A DNA stretch of 64,000 nt from Burkholderia plantarii (lineage in GTDB: Bacteria > Pseudomonadota > Gammaproteobacteria > Burkholderiales > Burkholderiaceae): positions 3,348,001-3,412,000 of the forward strand of contig NZ_CP007213.1 in the NCBI RefSeq assembly GCF_001411805.1. Direction: 5' to 3'. Below, piece by piece: positions 26,272-34,781 of this stretch. The position numbers were made by a program, and so were the translations under genes. The notes beneath the pieces were generated by a model. The model was not told the origin of the DNA. It saw only the letters and a list, made by a program, of their open reading frames with translations, and ran no database searches. How positions within the stretch are numbered: the stretch's first letter is position 1; each line of letters begins with the position of its first letter.

Positions 26272-26326
26272 CCCGGCGGCGCCGCGCGCGGCGCCCGTGT
26301 TACGCGATACCCCGGCCGCCCATGAC

Positions 26327-26375
26327 GCGCGCCGGCCGCGCGACGGCCTACCCGGCCCGCGCCTGATTCTTTTTT
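26327..26375 (+). terminator. possible terminator after the H-NS-like gene
   Basis: An imperfect G+C-rich stem (GCGCGCCGG with CCGGCCCGCGC, 2-nt bulge) is followed by TGATTCTTTTTTCG. The T-run fits a plus-strand intrinsic terminator, 100 bp after the H-NS-like gene. Confidence 0.35.
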
Positions 26376-26443
26376 CGCCCGACGCGACGGATTTCCCGGC
26401 GTGCTCCGTTTAACGGAGAACTTCCACGCCGGCAGGACTCCGT

Positions 26444-27940
26444 ATGAACGCTCCGCCCAACCCGCATGCCGCGGCGATCGCCGTGAACCGCTTCGGCCTC
26501 GGCGCCCGCCCCGACGAGCCGGCCCCGGCCGATCCGGCCGGCTGGCTGCTCGACCAGTTCTCCCGCTACGAACCGCGCCCCGCCGCCTGGGCCGACGCCC
26601 CCGGCGCGGTCGCGCTCGCCACGCGCTTCGGCGACGAGCGCGGCCGGCTGCGCGCCGGGGCCGCCGCCTCGACTCCCGCCTCGACTCCCGCCTCGACTCC
26701 TGCCTCGACTCCGCCGACGGCGACGCTGGCAGCCGCCGCGTCGGGCCCGGCCGCCGCCTCGGCGCAAGCGATTCGTCAGACCGTCAACCAGACGATCCGC
26801 CGCGAAAGCGTGGAGGTCTACCGCGACGCGGTGGACGCGCGCGTCGAGAGCGCGCTCGTCACGCCCGCGCCGTTCGTCGAGCGGCTCGTGCATTTCTGGG
26901 CCAACCATTTCGCGGTGTCGGTCGACAAAGGCCAGGTGGCCGGGCTGGCCGGCGCGTTCGAAATGGAAGCGATCCGCCCGCACGTGCTCGGCCGCTTCGA
27001 GGATCTGCTGGTGGCGGCCGAGCGCCATCCGGCGATGCAGCTGTTCCTCGACCAGACCCGCTCGGTCGGCCCCGACAGCCGCGCCGCGCTGCGCGCCGAC
27101 GCGCGCGACCCGGCCCGCAGGCGCGGCCTCAACGAAAACCTCGCGCGCGAGATCATGGAGCTGCACACGCTCGGCGCGCGCAGCGGCTACACCCAGGCCG
27201 ACGTCACCGAGTTCGCGCGCGCGCTCACCGGCTGGAGCGTGGCGGGACCGCGCGGCCCGCAGCCCGGCAATGCGCCGCCCGGCGCGTTCGTGTTCCGCCC
27301 GGCGCTGCACGAGCCCGGCACGCGCACCGTGCTGGGCCGCCGCTACGATCAGGCAGGCGAAGCACAGGCGCTGGCGATCCTGCAGGATCTCGTGCGCGCG
27401 CCCGCCACCGCCCGCCACCTGGCGTTCCAGCTCGGCCGTCATTTCGTTGCCGACGATCCCCCCGCCGCGCTGACCGAGCGCCTCGCGCGCGCCTTCGAGC
27501 AGAGCGGCGGCGACCTGCCCGCCGTCTATCGCGCGCTGGTCGGGTCGCCCGAGGCGTGGGCGCCGTCCGCGACCAAGTTCAAGACGCCGTGGGACTGGGC
27601 CGTGTCGTCGCTGCGCGGGCTCGGCTGGACCACGCTCGGCAACCTGCGCGCCGCGCCGCTGCTGACCCAGCTCGGCCAGCCGGTCTGGCGGCCGGGCTCG
27701 CCCGCCGGCTACGACGACGTGGCCGCCAGCTGGGCCGCGCCCGACGCGCTGGTGAGGCGCGTCGAGATCGCCCAGCGGCTCGCCGCACGCACCGGCGAGC
27801 GCGCCGATCCGCGCACGCTCGGCACCGCGCTGTTCGCGGGCACGCTGAGCGAGTCCACCGCCACCGCCGTGTCGCGCGCCGAAAGCACCACCACCGCGCT
27901 CGCGCTGCTGCTCGTCTCGCCCGACTTCCAACGGAGATAA
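26444..27940 (+). CDS. DUF1800-family protein
   Basis: 498 residues. Starts with AAAIAVNRFGLGARPDE, the family's N-terminal signature. It continues with the conserved core PFVERLVHFWANHFAVSVDKGQVAG, the segment from AREIMELHTLGARSGYTQADV through ARALTGWSV, and RHLAFQLGRHFVADDPP. A low-complexity STPASTPASTP insert sits near residues 75-92. The biochemical role of DUF1800 is unknown. It is regularly encoded directly upstream of a DUF1501 protein, as here (4-bp gap), and the pair is thought to form an exported or envelope-associated system. No signal peptide is obvious on this protein. Confidence 0.9.
   Translation: MNAPPNPHAAAIAVNRFGLGARPDEPAPADPAGWLLDQFSRYEPRPAAWADAPGAVALATRFGDERGRLRAGAAASTPASTPASTPASTPPTATLAAAASGPAAASAQAIRQTVNQTIRRESVEVYRDAVDARVESALVTPAPFVERLVHFWANHFAVSVDKGQVAGLAGAFEMEAIRPHVLGRFEDLLVAAERHPAMQLFLDQTRSVGPDSRAALRADARDPARRRGLNENLAREIMELHTLGARSGYTQADVTEFARALTGWSVAGPRGPQPGNAPPGAFVFRPALHEPGTRTVLGRRYDQAGEAQALAILQDLVRAPATARHLAFQLGRHFVADDPPAALTERLARAFEQSGGDLPAVYRALVGSPEAWAPSATKFKTPWDWAVSSLRGLGWTTLGNLRAAPLLTQLGQPVWRPGSPAGYDDVAASWAAPDALVRRVEIAQRLAARTGERADPRTLGTALFAGTLSESTATAVSRAESTTTALALLLVSPDFQRR
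26666..26713 (+). repeat. 12-bp tandem repeat inside the DUF1800 gene
   Basis: Four near-identical units GCCTCGACTCCN encode ASTP repeated. The array is in frame, so copy-number change would alter only a flexible loop. Confidence 0.85.
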
Positions 27941-27944
27941 CGCC

Positions 27945-29093
27945 ATGGAGCCCACCCGCCGCCGATTCCTCGGCACCGCCGCCGCGGCCGGCGCGCTGCT
28001 CGTCGCGCCGCGCCTCGTGTTCGCCAACGTCGCGAGCGATCGCCGCTTCGTGTTCGTGATCCAGCGCGGCGCCGCCGACGGCCTGAACATCGTCGTGCCG
28101 TATGCCGACCCCGCCTACGCGAGCCTGCGCGGCGAACTCGCGATCGACGCCGCGAAGGCGACGCGGCTCGACGGCACGTTCGCGCTGCACCCCTCGCTCA
28201 CGCAGACGGCCGCGATGTACGCCGGCGGCCAGGCGCTGTTCGTCCACGCGATCGCCTCGCCGTATCGCGACCGCTCGCATTTCGACGGCCAGAACGTGCT
28301 CGAGACCGGCGGCCTCGCGCCGTACCAGGTGAAGGACGGCTGGCTGAACCGGCTCGCGGCGATGCTGCCGGCCACGCGCGAGAACGCGATCGCGCTCGCG
28401 CCCACGGTCCCGGCCGCGCTGCGCGGCGCCGCGCGCGTCACCTCGTATGCGCCGTCGGGGCTGCCCGACGCGCCCGACGATCTGCTCACGCGCGTCGGCG
28501 CGCTCTACGAACGCGACGCGCAGCTCGCGCCGCTATGGGCCTCGGCGATGGCCGCGCGCGGGCTGGCCGGCGACGCGCACGCGCGCCAGGACCCGGCCGG
28601 CGTCGGCAAGCTGGCGGCCGGCTTCCTCGCGCGCGACGACGGCCCGCGCATCGCGATGATCGAGACCGGCGGCTGGGACACGCACAGCGCGCAGAACCCG
28701 CGCCTCGCGAACGTGCTGAAGGGGCTCGACGCGATGCTCGCCGCGCTGCGCGACGGGCTCGGCCCGGTCTGGCGCGACACCACCGTGGTGGTGGCCACCG
28801 AGTTCGGGCGCACCGCCGCCGCGAACGGCACCGGCGGCACCGATCACGGCCAGGGGTCGGTAGCGATGCTGCTCGGCGGCGCGGTGGCGGGCGGGCGCGT
28901 GATCGCCGACTGGCCGGGCCTGGGCGGCGCCGATCTCTACGAAGGGCGCGACCTCAAGCCGACCGCCTCGCTCGACGCGCTGATCGCCGGGGCGGCGGCC
29001 GAGACGCTGCGGCTCGATCCGCAGCGCACGGCCGCGACGCTGTTCGGGCAGGCCGGCGCGCGGCGCGCGACGACGGGCCTCGTGCATGCCTGA
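27945..29093 (+). CDS. DUF1501-family protein, Tat-exported
   Basis: 382 residues. Twin-arginine signal TRRRFLGTAAAAGALLVAPRLVFA points to Tat export, implying a folded or metal-bearing protein. The core has QRGAADGLNIVVPYADPAY, SPYRDRSHFDGQNVLETGG, IETGGWDTHSAQN and TEFGRTAAANGTGGTDHGQGS, which are the alkaline-phosphatase/sulfatase-superfamily metal-site motifs of DUF1501. It starts 4 bp after DUF1800, an obligate partner in most genomes. The pair may process an envelope or extracellular substrate; the exact reaction is unknown. Confidence 0.9.
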   Translation: MEPTRRRFLGTAAAAGALLVAPRLVFANVASDRRFVFVIQRGAADGLNIVVPYADPAYASLRGELAIDAAKATRLDGTFALHPSLTQTAAMYAGGQALFVHAIASPYRDRSHFDGQNVLETGGLAPYQVKDGWLNRLAAMLPATRENAIALAPTVPAALRGAARVTSYAPSGLPDAPDDLLTRVGALYERDAQLAPLWASAMAARGLAGDAHARQDPAGVGKLAAGFLARDDGPRIAMIETGGWDTHSAQNPRLANVLKGLDAMLAALRDGLGPVWRDTTVVVATEFGRTAAANGTGGTDHGQGSVAMLLGGAVAGGRVIADWPGLGGADLYEGRDLKPTASLDALIAGAAAETLRLDPQRTAATLFGQAGARRATTGLVHA

Positions 29094-29180
29094 GCCTCGG
29101 GGCGCGGGTTCGCGGGTTCGCAAATCCACGAAGCACTTCATTCATTTCCGACGACGACAGTCCCGGGAGGACGACCCATC

Positions 29181-29402
29181 ATGACGATTCGATCGCGATC
29201 CGCCGCCGCGTTCGCCGCCTGCGCCTGCGCGGCCCTGCTTTGCGCCTGCGTCGTGGAGCCGGCGCGCCCGCCGCAGCCCGCGCCGCGCGTCGAGGTGATG
29301 CCCGCGCCGCCCGCGCCAGGCTATCGCTGGGTGAAGGGCCACTATCGATGGGAAGGCAATCACTGGGCCTGGGTGCCGGGCCATTGGGTGGCAGCGTATT
29401 GA
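29181..29402 (+). CDS. WXXGXW repeat lipoprotein
   Basis: 73 residues with GGGAGGAC before the ATG at 29181. Lipobox LCAC near residue 23, a Pro-rich spacer, then Trp repeats YRWVKGHYRWEGNHW and WVPGHWVAAY. Same family as the 99-residue protein at 15185 but lipid-anchored. It may be co-transcribed with the DUF1800-DUF1501 pair (87-bp gap). Function unknown. Confidence 0.8.
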   Translation: MTIRSRSAAAFAACACAALLCACVVEPARPPQPAPRVEVMPAPPAPGYRWVKGHYRWEGNHWAWVPGHWVAAY

Positions 29403-29714
29403 GGATTTCCCGAGGTTCGCGGCGGGATCCGGATCGTTCGGGATACTGAACATGATCGAGGAGGAGATCGCCGGGTGCCGCGTCGTGCCGCTGTCGGCGG
29501 TGGGGCGGCCGGGCCGTTCGGCTGCCGGCCCGCCGTCGCGCCCGAACGGCGCGGCAGCGACCACGTGGCCGCCCTCATCGCCTGGCCGCGCGAACAGGCG
29601 GCCCGGCGCGGCTGAGCCGGGCGGTTCAATCACGGCCCGAGCCGCGTCCTCATCGGCAACCCATGCCGCGGCGGCCGGCGCGACGGCCCGCCGCCGCTTG
29701 CCGCGCCCGCCGCG
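29403..29714. other. gene-free stretch
   Basis: 312 bp between a rightward and a leftward gene end. No gene, hairpin with T-run or repeat stands out. Confidence 0.4.
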
Positions 29715-30416
29715 TCAGAACTTCTCGACCCAGGGGCGCACCTCCAGCTCCCACGACCAGGCGCTGCGATGCTGGCGCAGCAGATCGAGGCAGGCCTGCG
29801 CGATCGCGTCGGGATCGAGCGTGCTATCGGGCGCGTCGGCCGGATCGATGCGGCTCGCCGAGCGCACCGCGCCGTCCACCACGAGATGGGCGACATGGAT
29901 GCCCTGCGGCGCGAGTTCGCGCGCGGCGCTCTGCGCGAGCCCGCGCAACGCGAACTTGCCCATCGCGAACGGCGCCGACAGCGCGAAGCCCTTCACGCCG
30001 GCCGTCGCGCCGGTCAGCAGAATCGCGCCGCGGCCGGCCGGCAGCATGCGCCGCGCGGCCTGCTGCACCGCATGGAACGCGCCGAACGCCGTCACCGCCA
30101 CCGCCTGCTCGACCGCCGCCGCGTCGAGTTCGGCGATCGGCCCGCGCAGCCGCCCGCTCGCGTTGTAGACCACGATTTCCGGCGCGCCGATGCGCGCCTC
30201 GGTCTCGGCAAACAGCCGCTCGACCTGGGCCGCGTCGGCGGCGTCGACGGGCAGCGCGATCGCGCCGGTCTGCTCGACGAGCGGCGCGAGCTTGGCCGTG
30301 TCGCGCGCGGCGATCACGACCGGCAGCCCGGCCGCGCGCAGCTGCCGCGTGAGCGATGCGCTGATGCCGGGGCCGCCCCCGATGATGAGGGCGTTGCGGT
30401 ACGGAATGTCGTTCAT
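29715..30416 (-). CDS. SDR-fold protein with Phe in place of the catalytic Tyr
   Basis: 233 residues from the ATG at 30416. SDR fold: N-terminal ALIIGGGPGISASLTRQL (cofactor loop GGGPGIS), VYNASG (in place of NNAG), and LLTGATAGVKGF with Thr/Ser in the catalytic region. FAMGKFALRGLAQSAAREL follows, where the classical YxxxK becomes FxxxK. The subgroup with FxxxK and the ending HVAHLVVDGAV is known as a set of SDR proteins of unclear activity. It may be a reductase using another acid or a non-catalytic protein. Divergent from the GST gene at 30755. Confidence 0.85.
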   Translation of the reverse strand: MNDIPYRNALIIGGGPGISASLTRQLRAAGLPVVIAARDTAKLAPLVEQTGAIALPVDAADAAQVERLFAETEARIGAPEIVVYNASGRLRGPIAELDAAAVEQAVAVTAFGAFHAVQQAARRMLPAGRGAILLTGATAGVKGFALSAPFAMGKFALRGLAQSAARELAPQGIHVAHLVVDGAVRSASRIDPADAPDSTLDPDAIAQACLDLLRQHRSAWSWELEVRPWVEKF

Positions 30417-30754
30417 GGTGTCTCCGGAAGAAGAAAGCGGCGGGATCGCGCGCCGGCACGGGCGCTCGCGATCGGGCCATGGCGCGGGGCGGCATGCGCG
30501 CCGCGCGCCGGCCCGCTCCGCAGAGCATAGGCCAACGCCGCGGTGCCTGCAGGCGGGCGCCGCCGGGGCCGGCGAGCGGCCGACGCACGGCGCATTGCAT
30601 GCGCCGCGCCGGCTTGTCCGGCCCCCGGGCGCGCATTGTTCGCGATTCGCGGATTGTGAGTCACCGCGGCCGGACTTCCGCGCGGCGGCGCGCTTGCGCA
30701 GAATCGCGGCAGCCCTGTCCGGCGCCGCTCGCGCCCGTTCCCGCAAGGACGTCC
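30417..30754. other. divergent intergenic region, SDR / GST
   Basis: 338 bp between outward-facing genes. G+C-rich with the segment GCGCATTGTTCGCGATTCGCGG near 30633-30654 as the only A+T relief. No clear operator. Confidence 0.3.
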
Positions 30755-31411
30755 ATGCAACTCCACTGCTTCCGGCTTTCCGGCCATTCGCACCGGGTCC
30801 GCCTGTTCCTGTCGATCCTCGGCCTCGCGCACCAGACGATCGAGGTGGACCTCCCGTCCCGTGCGCACAAAACGCCGGCCCATCTGCGCCTCAATCCGTT
30901 CGGTCAGGTGCCGGTGCTGGTCGACGGCGAGACCGTGATCGCCGATTCCACGGCGATCCTCGTCTATCTCGCCAAGCGCTACGCGCCGCCGGGCTGGCTG
31001 CCCGACGATCCGGCCGGCGCGGCGCGCGTGCAGCGCTGGCTGTCGGTGGCGTCGGGCGAGGTCGCGCACGGGCTCGCGGCGGCGCGCCAGATCGTGCTGT
31101 TCGGGCTGCCGCGCGAGCCCGACGAGGCGATCGCCCGCGCGCACGCGACGCTCGCCGTGCTCGACGCGGAGCTGGCGCGGCAAGACTGGCTCGCCGGCGA
31201 GGCGCCGAGCATCGCCGACCTCGCGCTGTACGCCTACGTGGAGCGGGCGCCGGAGGGCAACGTCGAGCGCTCGGCCCACGCCAACGTGAGCCGCTGGCTG
31301 CGCCGCGTGGAGGCGCTGCCCGGCTTCGTGCCATTCCCGCGCTCGCCGGTCGGGCTCGACGCGCCGGAACGCGCCGCGCGCGAGGCGCACGGGCTCGCGG
31401 CCGGACGCTGA
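30755..31411 (+). CDS. glutathione S-transferase
   Basis: 218 residues. The thioredoxin-like N-terminal domain begins QLHCFRLSGHSHRVRLFLSILGL, with the glutathione-binding NPFGQVPVL and cis-Pro near residue 53 and DSTAILVYLAKRY (Ser binding the gamma-Glu). The helical C-terminal domain contains WLAGEAPSIADLALYAYV, the N-capping box of the GST fold. It conjugates or isomerises electrophiles in the cytoplasm. Likely co-transcribed with the bicupin gene 27 bp downstream. Confidence 0.9.
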   Translation: MQLHCFRLSGHSHRVRLFLSILGLAHQTIEVDLPSRAHKTPAHLRLNPFGQVPVLVDGETVIADSTAILVYLAKRYAPPGWLPDDPAGAARVQRWLSVASGEVAHGLAAARQIVLFGLPREPDEAIARAHATLAVLDAELARQDWLAGEAPSIADLALYAYVERAPEGNVERSAHANVSRWLRRVEALPGFVPFPRSPVGLDAPERAAREAHGLAAGR

Positions 31412-31438
31412 CGCCAGCCTGCTTCCTGGAGAGATTCC

Positions 31439-32113
31439 ATGGAACACGCATCGATTGAACACGGCTGGGCCGATCTCGTCGCGCCGTCGCGGCGCGCGGA
31501 TGATGTCATCGATTTGAGCGGCCCGCGCGACGCGCGCCGGACCGGCATCGTTGGGATCGCGCCTCGGCATGCCTGGCCGCTCGGCGCGGGCGGGCGACAC
31601 GACCCGCACCTGCTGGCCGGCGACTTCGCGATCCGGTTCGCGCCGGCCGTGTTTCGGGCCGGCGCGCGGGGCGCGCGGCCGCGGGTCCAGCGTGAACCGG
31701 CCGATGCGGGCGACGCGGCGGACCACGCGAGTCCGCGCCACGGCCTGCCCTGCATGCCGCGCGCCGCGTCGCGCGTCTGGCGCCCCGGTCGCAATCCGCT
31801 GTCGCGGGTGGCCACGCTCGCGAGCGGCAGCCACCACGCGAGCCGGGTCGCGTGGCAGCCCGGCGCGCGAACGTTCGACCACGCGCATGCGGCCGGCGAG
31901 GAGTTGCGCGTGCCGAGCGGCGAGTTGCGCGACGGCGACGCGCGACACCGGGCCGGCAGCTGGCTGCGCCTGCACCAGGGCGCGAGGCACGCGCCGTTCG
32001 CCCACGCGCCTGCCGTCATCCTGCCGCGTCACGGGCATCCGCGGGCCACGGCCGAACCGCGCGCCAACCCGCGCGCGACGGCCGATTCCGGGCCGCCGAT
32101 CGCGCGGCATTGA
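31439..32113 (+). CDS. bicupin (ChrR-like) protein, diverged
   Basis: 224 residues; GGAGAG lies 7 nt before the ATG at 31439. The C-terminal half is a recognisable cupin: VAWQPGARTFDHAHAAGEELR gives HxH and E ligands. The second motif reads HRAGSWLRLHQGARHAPFA. The N-terminal half (HGWADLVAPSRRADDVIDLSG...) matches the opening of two-domain ChrR-type cupins, but its metal ligands are not evident. The middle (residues ~75-125) is Arg/Pro-rich and unlike a cupin, so the gene may be decaying, or the first domain has degenerated. ChrR-type proteins are often anti-sigma factors, but no sigma gene is adjacent. It follows the GST gene by 27 bp. Confidence 0.6.
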   Translation: MEHASIEHGWADLVAPSRRADDVIDLSGPRDARRTGIVGIAPRHAWPLGAGGRHDPHLLAGDFAIRFAPAVFRAGARGARPRVQREPADAGDAADHASPRHGLPCMPRAASRVWRPGRNPLSRVATLASGSHHASRVAWQPGARTFDHAHAAGEELRVPSGELRDGDARHRAGSWLRLHQGARHAPFAHAPAVILPRHGHPRATAEPRANPRATADSGPPIARH

Positions 32114-32152
32114 GCGCGCCCGACCGGCCGCGAGCCGCCGCCGGTCCCATGC

Positions 32153-32178
32153 AAAAAAGCCGGCCTTCGCAGGCCGGC
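32153..32178 (-). terminator. intrinsic terminator of the transporter-Ldh operon
   Basis: On the minus strand: stem GCCGGCC / GGCCGGC with a 6-nt loop, followed at once by TTTTTT. A textbook rho-independent terminator 27 bp after the dehydrogenase stop codon. Confidence 0.9.
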
Positions 32179-32204
32179 ATCGACGCACGCCACGCTCGTC
32201 GCGA

Positions 32205-33260
32205 CTACCCGCGCGCCGTCGGCGGCACCACCCCGAGTTCGTCGGCCATCTGCGTCAGCGACGCCCAGATCGGCGGGCTCAGCGCGATGTGATCGTGATA
32301 CTTCAGGCGGTTGCGCGCCTCGTACTCGCCCGGATACTGCACGGGATCGGCGCCGGGCTGCGACGGGCAGGACAGCAGGTATTCGATGAACGCCTCCACC
32401 TCCTGCGAGCGCCAGGTGGCCGAGAAATCCACCTGCGGGTTCAGCACGATCGCGAACATGTTGTTGGTCACGGCGCCCTGCCGCGGGTTGCCGGGCTGGA
32501 TCGTGCCGCCGCCCGACAGCACACCGGCCAGCAGCTCGGCCACCACGCCGAGCGCGTAGCCCTTGTGGGCGCCGAACGGCAGCAGCGAGCCGGGCGGATC
32601 GGCCTGCAGCACGTTCGGATCGTCGCTCGGGTAGCCCTGGCCGTCGATCAGCGAGCCCGGCGGCGCCGTCATGCCGTTGGCCGCCAGCACGCGCGCCTTG
32701 TTCACGGCGATCGCGCTGGTGGCCATGTCCACCACCAGCGGCGGCCGGTTGTTCGGCAGCGGCCCGGCGAAGCAGAGCGGATTGGTGGTCAGGCGCGCCT
32801 GCGCGCCGCCGAACGGCGCCACCATCGGCGCGCGATTGGTGACGTTGGTGAACGCCATGAACACGAGCCCGGCATGCGCGCACATCTCGCCGTACTGGCC
32901 CATCCGCCCGAGGTGATGGCTGTTGCGCAGCGTCAGGATGCAGACGCCGCGCTCGAACGCACGCGTCATCGCCTGCTCCACCACCACCTTGCCGACGTGC
33001 TGGCCGAGCCCGCGGTTGCCCTCGAACAGCAGCAGGCTGCCGTGGTCGGTCAGCACGCTCGGGCGGCCGGCCGGATCGATCCGCCCGTCCTCGAGCACCT
33101 TGCGGTAGGTCGGCAGGATCGACACGCCGTGGCTGGTGTAGCCGACGCGGTCCGATTCGACCAGATGGCGGGCGACGTCGTCGGCGATGTCGTCGGGCAC
33201 CTTCAGCGCGCCCAGCACCTGCTTGCCGAACGTAATCGCATCGTTGAGGGATATCTGCAT
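32205..33260 (-). CDS. Ldh-family malate/(S)-lactate-type dehydrogenase
   Basis: 351 residues from the ATG at 33260, preceded by a perfect AGGAGG. Ldh/YlbC-type NAD(P)-dependent 2-hydroxyacid dehydrogenase (not the classical lactate dehydrogenase fold). It has VGYTSHGVSILPTY near residue 45, the catalytic-His stretch LRNSHHLGRMGQYGE near residue 120, APFGGAQARLTTNPLCF, and DMATSAIAVNKARV. HKGYALGVVAELLAGVLSGGG and the C-terminal helices follow. It oxidises a 2-hydroxy acid such as malate, lactate, ureidoglycolate or 2,3-diketogulonate. Being 30 bp behind a DASS-family carboxylate transporter, it probably acts on the imported acid. Confidence 0.9.
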   Translation of the reverse strand: MQISLNDAITFGKQVLGALKVPDDIADDVARHLVESDRVGYTSHGVSILPTYRKVLEDGRIDPAGRPSVLTDHGSLLLFEGNRGLGQHVGKVVVEQAMTRAFERGVCILTLRNSHHLGRMGQYGEMCAHAGLVFMAFTNVTNRAPMVAPFGGAQARLTTNPLCFAGPLPNNRPPLVVDMATSAIAVNKARVLAANGMTAPPGSLIDGQGYPSDDPNVLQADPPGSLLPFGAHKGYALGVVAELLAGVLSGGGTIQPGNPRQGAVTNNMFAIVLNPQVDFSATWRSQEVEAFIEYLLSCPSQPGADPVQYPGEYEARNRLKYHDHIALSPPIWASLTQMADELGVVPPTARG

Positions 33261-33290
33261 GTTGTTAACCTCCTTTTCTGGTTCCATGCG

Positions 33291-34781
33291 TTACAGCCAG
33301 CCGAGCCAGCGCCAGTAGGTTGCGCCGAACACCAGCAGCAGCGCGTAGCCGATCACGCTGACCACGATCCCGACCTTCGCGAACTGTTTGGCCGTGAACG
33401 TGTCGGTGCCGAGGCAGACCATGTTCTGCGGCGCGTTGATCGGCAGCACGAAGCCGAAGCTGACCGTGAAGCCGAGCAGCATCGTCATGCCGAGCCGGTT
33501 GAAATCGCCGGGCAGCGTCTGCAGCACCGCGATCAGGATCGGCAGCATCGCCGAGGTCAGCGCCGTGGCGCTCGCGAAGCCGAGGTGGATCACGATCAGG
33601 AACGCCGCGAGCACGGCGAACACGCCGAGCGGCGAAAGCGAATCGAGGCCGGTGGCGGCCACCACGTGATGGCCGAGCCACTGGCCGGCCTGCGTCGTGA
33701 GCAGCGCCGTGCCGAGGCTGATGCCCACCCCGAACACGATCACGGTGCCCCACGGAATGCGCGACTGCACGTCCTTCCAGGTCATCACGCCGAAGCGCGG
33801 CAGCATCAGCACGACGAGGCCCGCGTAGGTGACCGAGGTGGTGTCGAAATGGTGCAGCTTGCCCTCGGTGGCCCAGCACAGCAGCAGCGCCACGGACACG
33901 CCGAGCAGCCGCTTCTGCGCGCCCGTCATCGGCCCCATCTCGCGCAGCTGCGCCTCCACGGCCTCCTTGCCGCCCGCGATCGCGTCCGCCTCGGGCGGCA
34001 TCATCTTCAGCACCAGCACCACCAGCACCGCCGACATCACGAGCGCCCACGGCGCGCCGGCCACGAACCACGAGGCCCAGGTCACGTGCGAGCCGAGCAT
34101 CTTCTCCATGAAGCCGGCCGTCAGCAGGTTCTGCGCGGCCGAGGTCTGGATGCCGATGTTCCAGATGCTGGTGGCCTGCGCCACGATGATCATGATGCCG
34201 GCCGCCACGTTCGAGCGCTTGTCGACGCCGAACGCCGAGACCACGCCCATCATGATCGGCACCACGCAGGCGCTGCGCGCCGTGGCGCTCGGCACCACCA
34301 GCGAGAGCAGGATCGTCACGGCGATCGCGCCGATCATCACGCGCCGCGTGCTGGTGCCGATTCGCGAGAGCGTGACGAGCGCGATGCGGCGGTCGAGCCC
34401 GGTCAGCGTCATGGCCGCCGCGATGAACAGCGCCGCGGCCACCAGCGCGAGCGCCGAGTTCGAGAAGCCGGCCAGCGCCATGCTGATCGCGCGCGAGGTG
34501 CCGTAGGCCACGCCCGGGTCCTGCACGGTGGGCGCGGTGCCCACCAGAAACGCCATCAGCGAGGTAACGATGATCGCGCTGGCCTCGTAGGACACGGCCT
34601 CGGTGATCCACACCACCACCGCGAACGCGAGGATCGCCAGCATGCGGTGCCCGGCGACGGGCAGGTCGGCCGGGGTGGGCAGCAGCAGCACGGCGATCAG
34701 GACCACCACGCCGGCCACCAGGCTGAGCGGAAACGGCTTTTTCGGGATAGGAGCTGCCGGGGAATGTTCAGACGTGCTCAT
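33291..34781 (-). CDS. DASS (SLC13)-family anion/dicarboxylate transporter
   Basis: 496 residues from the ATG at 34781 (AGGAG ribosome site). About 12-14 hydrophobic helices. DASS signatures: ITEAVSYEASAIIVTSLM, GFSNSALALVAAALFIAAAM, and the Na+/substrate motif VPSATARSACVVPIMMG (SNT-like in other members), repeated as FGFVLPINAPQNMVCLG in the second half. The inner-membrane symporter imports C4-C6 carboxylates or tartrate-like anions. The linked Ldh-family dehydrogenase and upstream same-strand LysR gene make a catabolic unit: regulator, importer, oxidase. Confidence 0.9.
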   Translation of the reverse strand: MSTSEHSPAAPIPKKPFPLSLVAGVVVLIAVLLLPTPADLPVAGHRMLAILAFAVVVWITEAVSYEASAIIVTSLMAFLVGTAPTVQDPGVAYGTSRAISMALAGFSNSALALVAAALFIAAAMTLTGLDRRIALVTLSRIGTSTRRVMIGAIAVTILLSLVVPSATARSACVVPIMMGVVSAFGVDKRSNVAAGIMIIVAQATSIWNIGIQTSAAQNLLTAGFMEKMLGSHVTWASWFVAGAPWALVMSAVLVVLVLKMMPPEADAIAGGKEAVEAQLREMGPMTGAQKRLLGVSVALLLCWATEGKLHHFDTTSVTYAGLVVLMLPRFGVMTWKDVQSRIPWGTVIVFGVGISLGTALLTTQAGQWLGHHVVAATGLDSLSPLGVFAVLAAFLIVIHLGFASATALTSAMLPILIAVLQTLPGDFNRLGMTMLLGFTVSFGFVLPINAPQNMVCLGTDTFTAKQFAKVGIVVSVIGYALLLVFGATYWRWLGWL

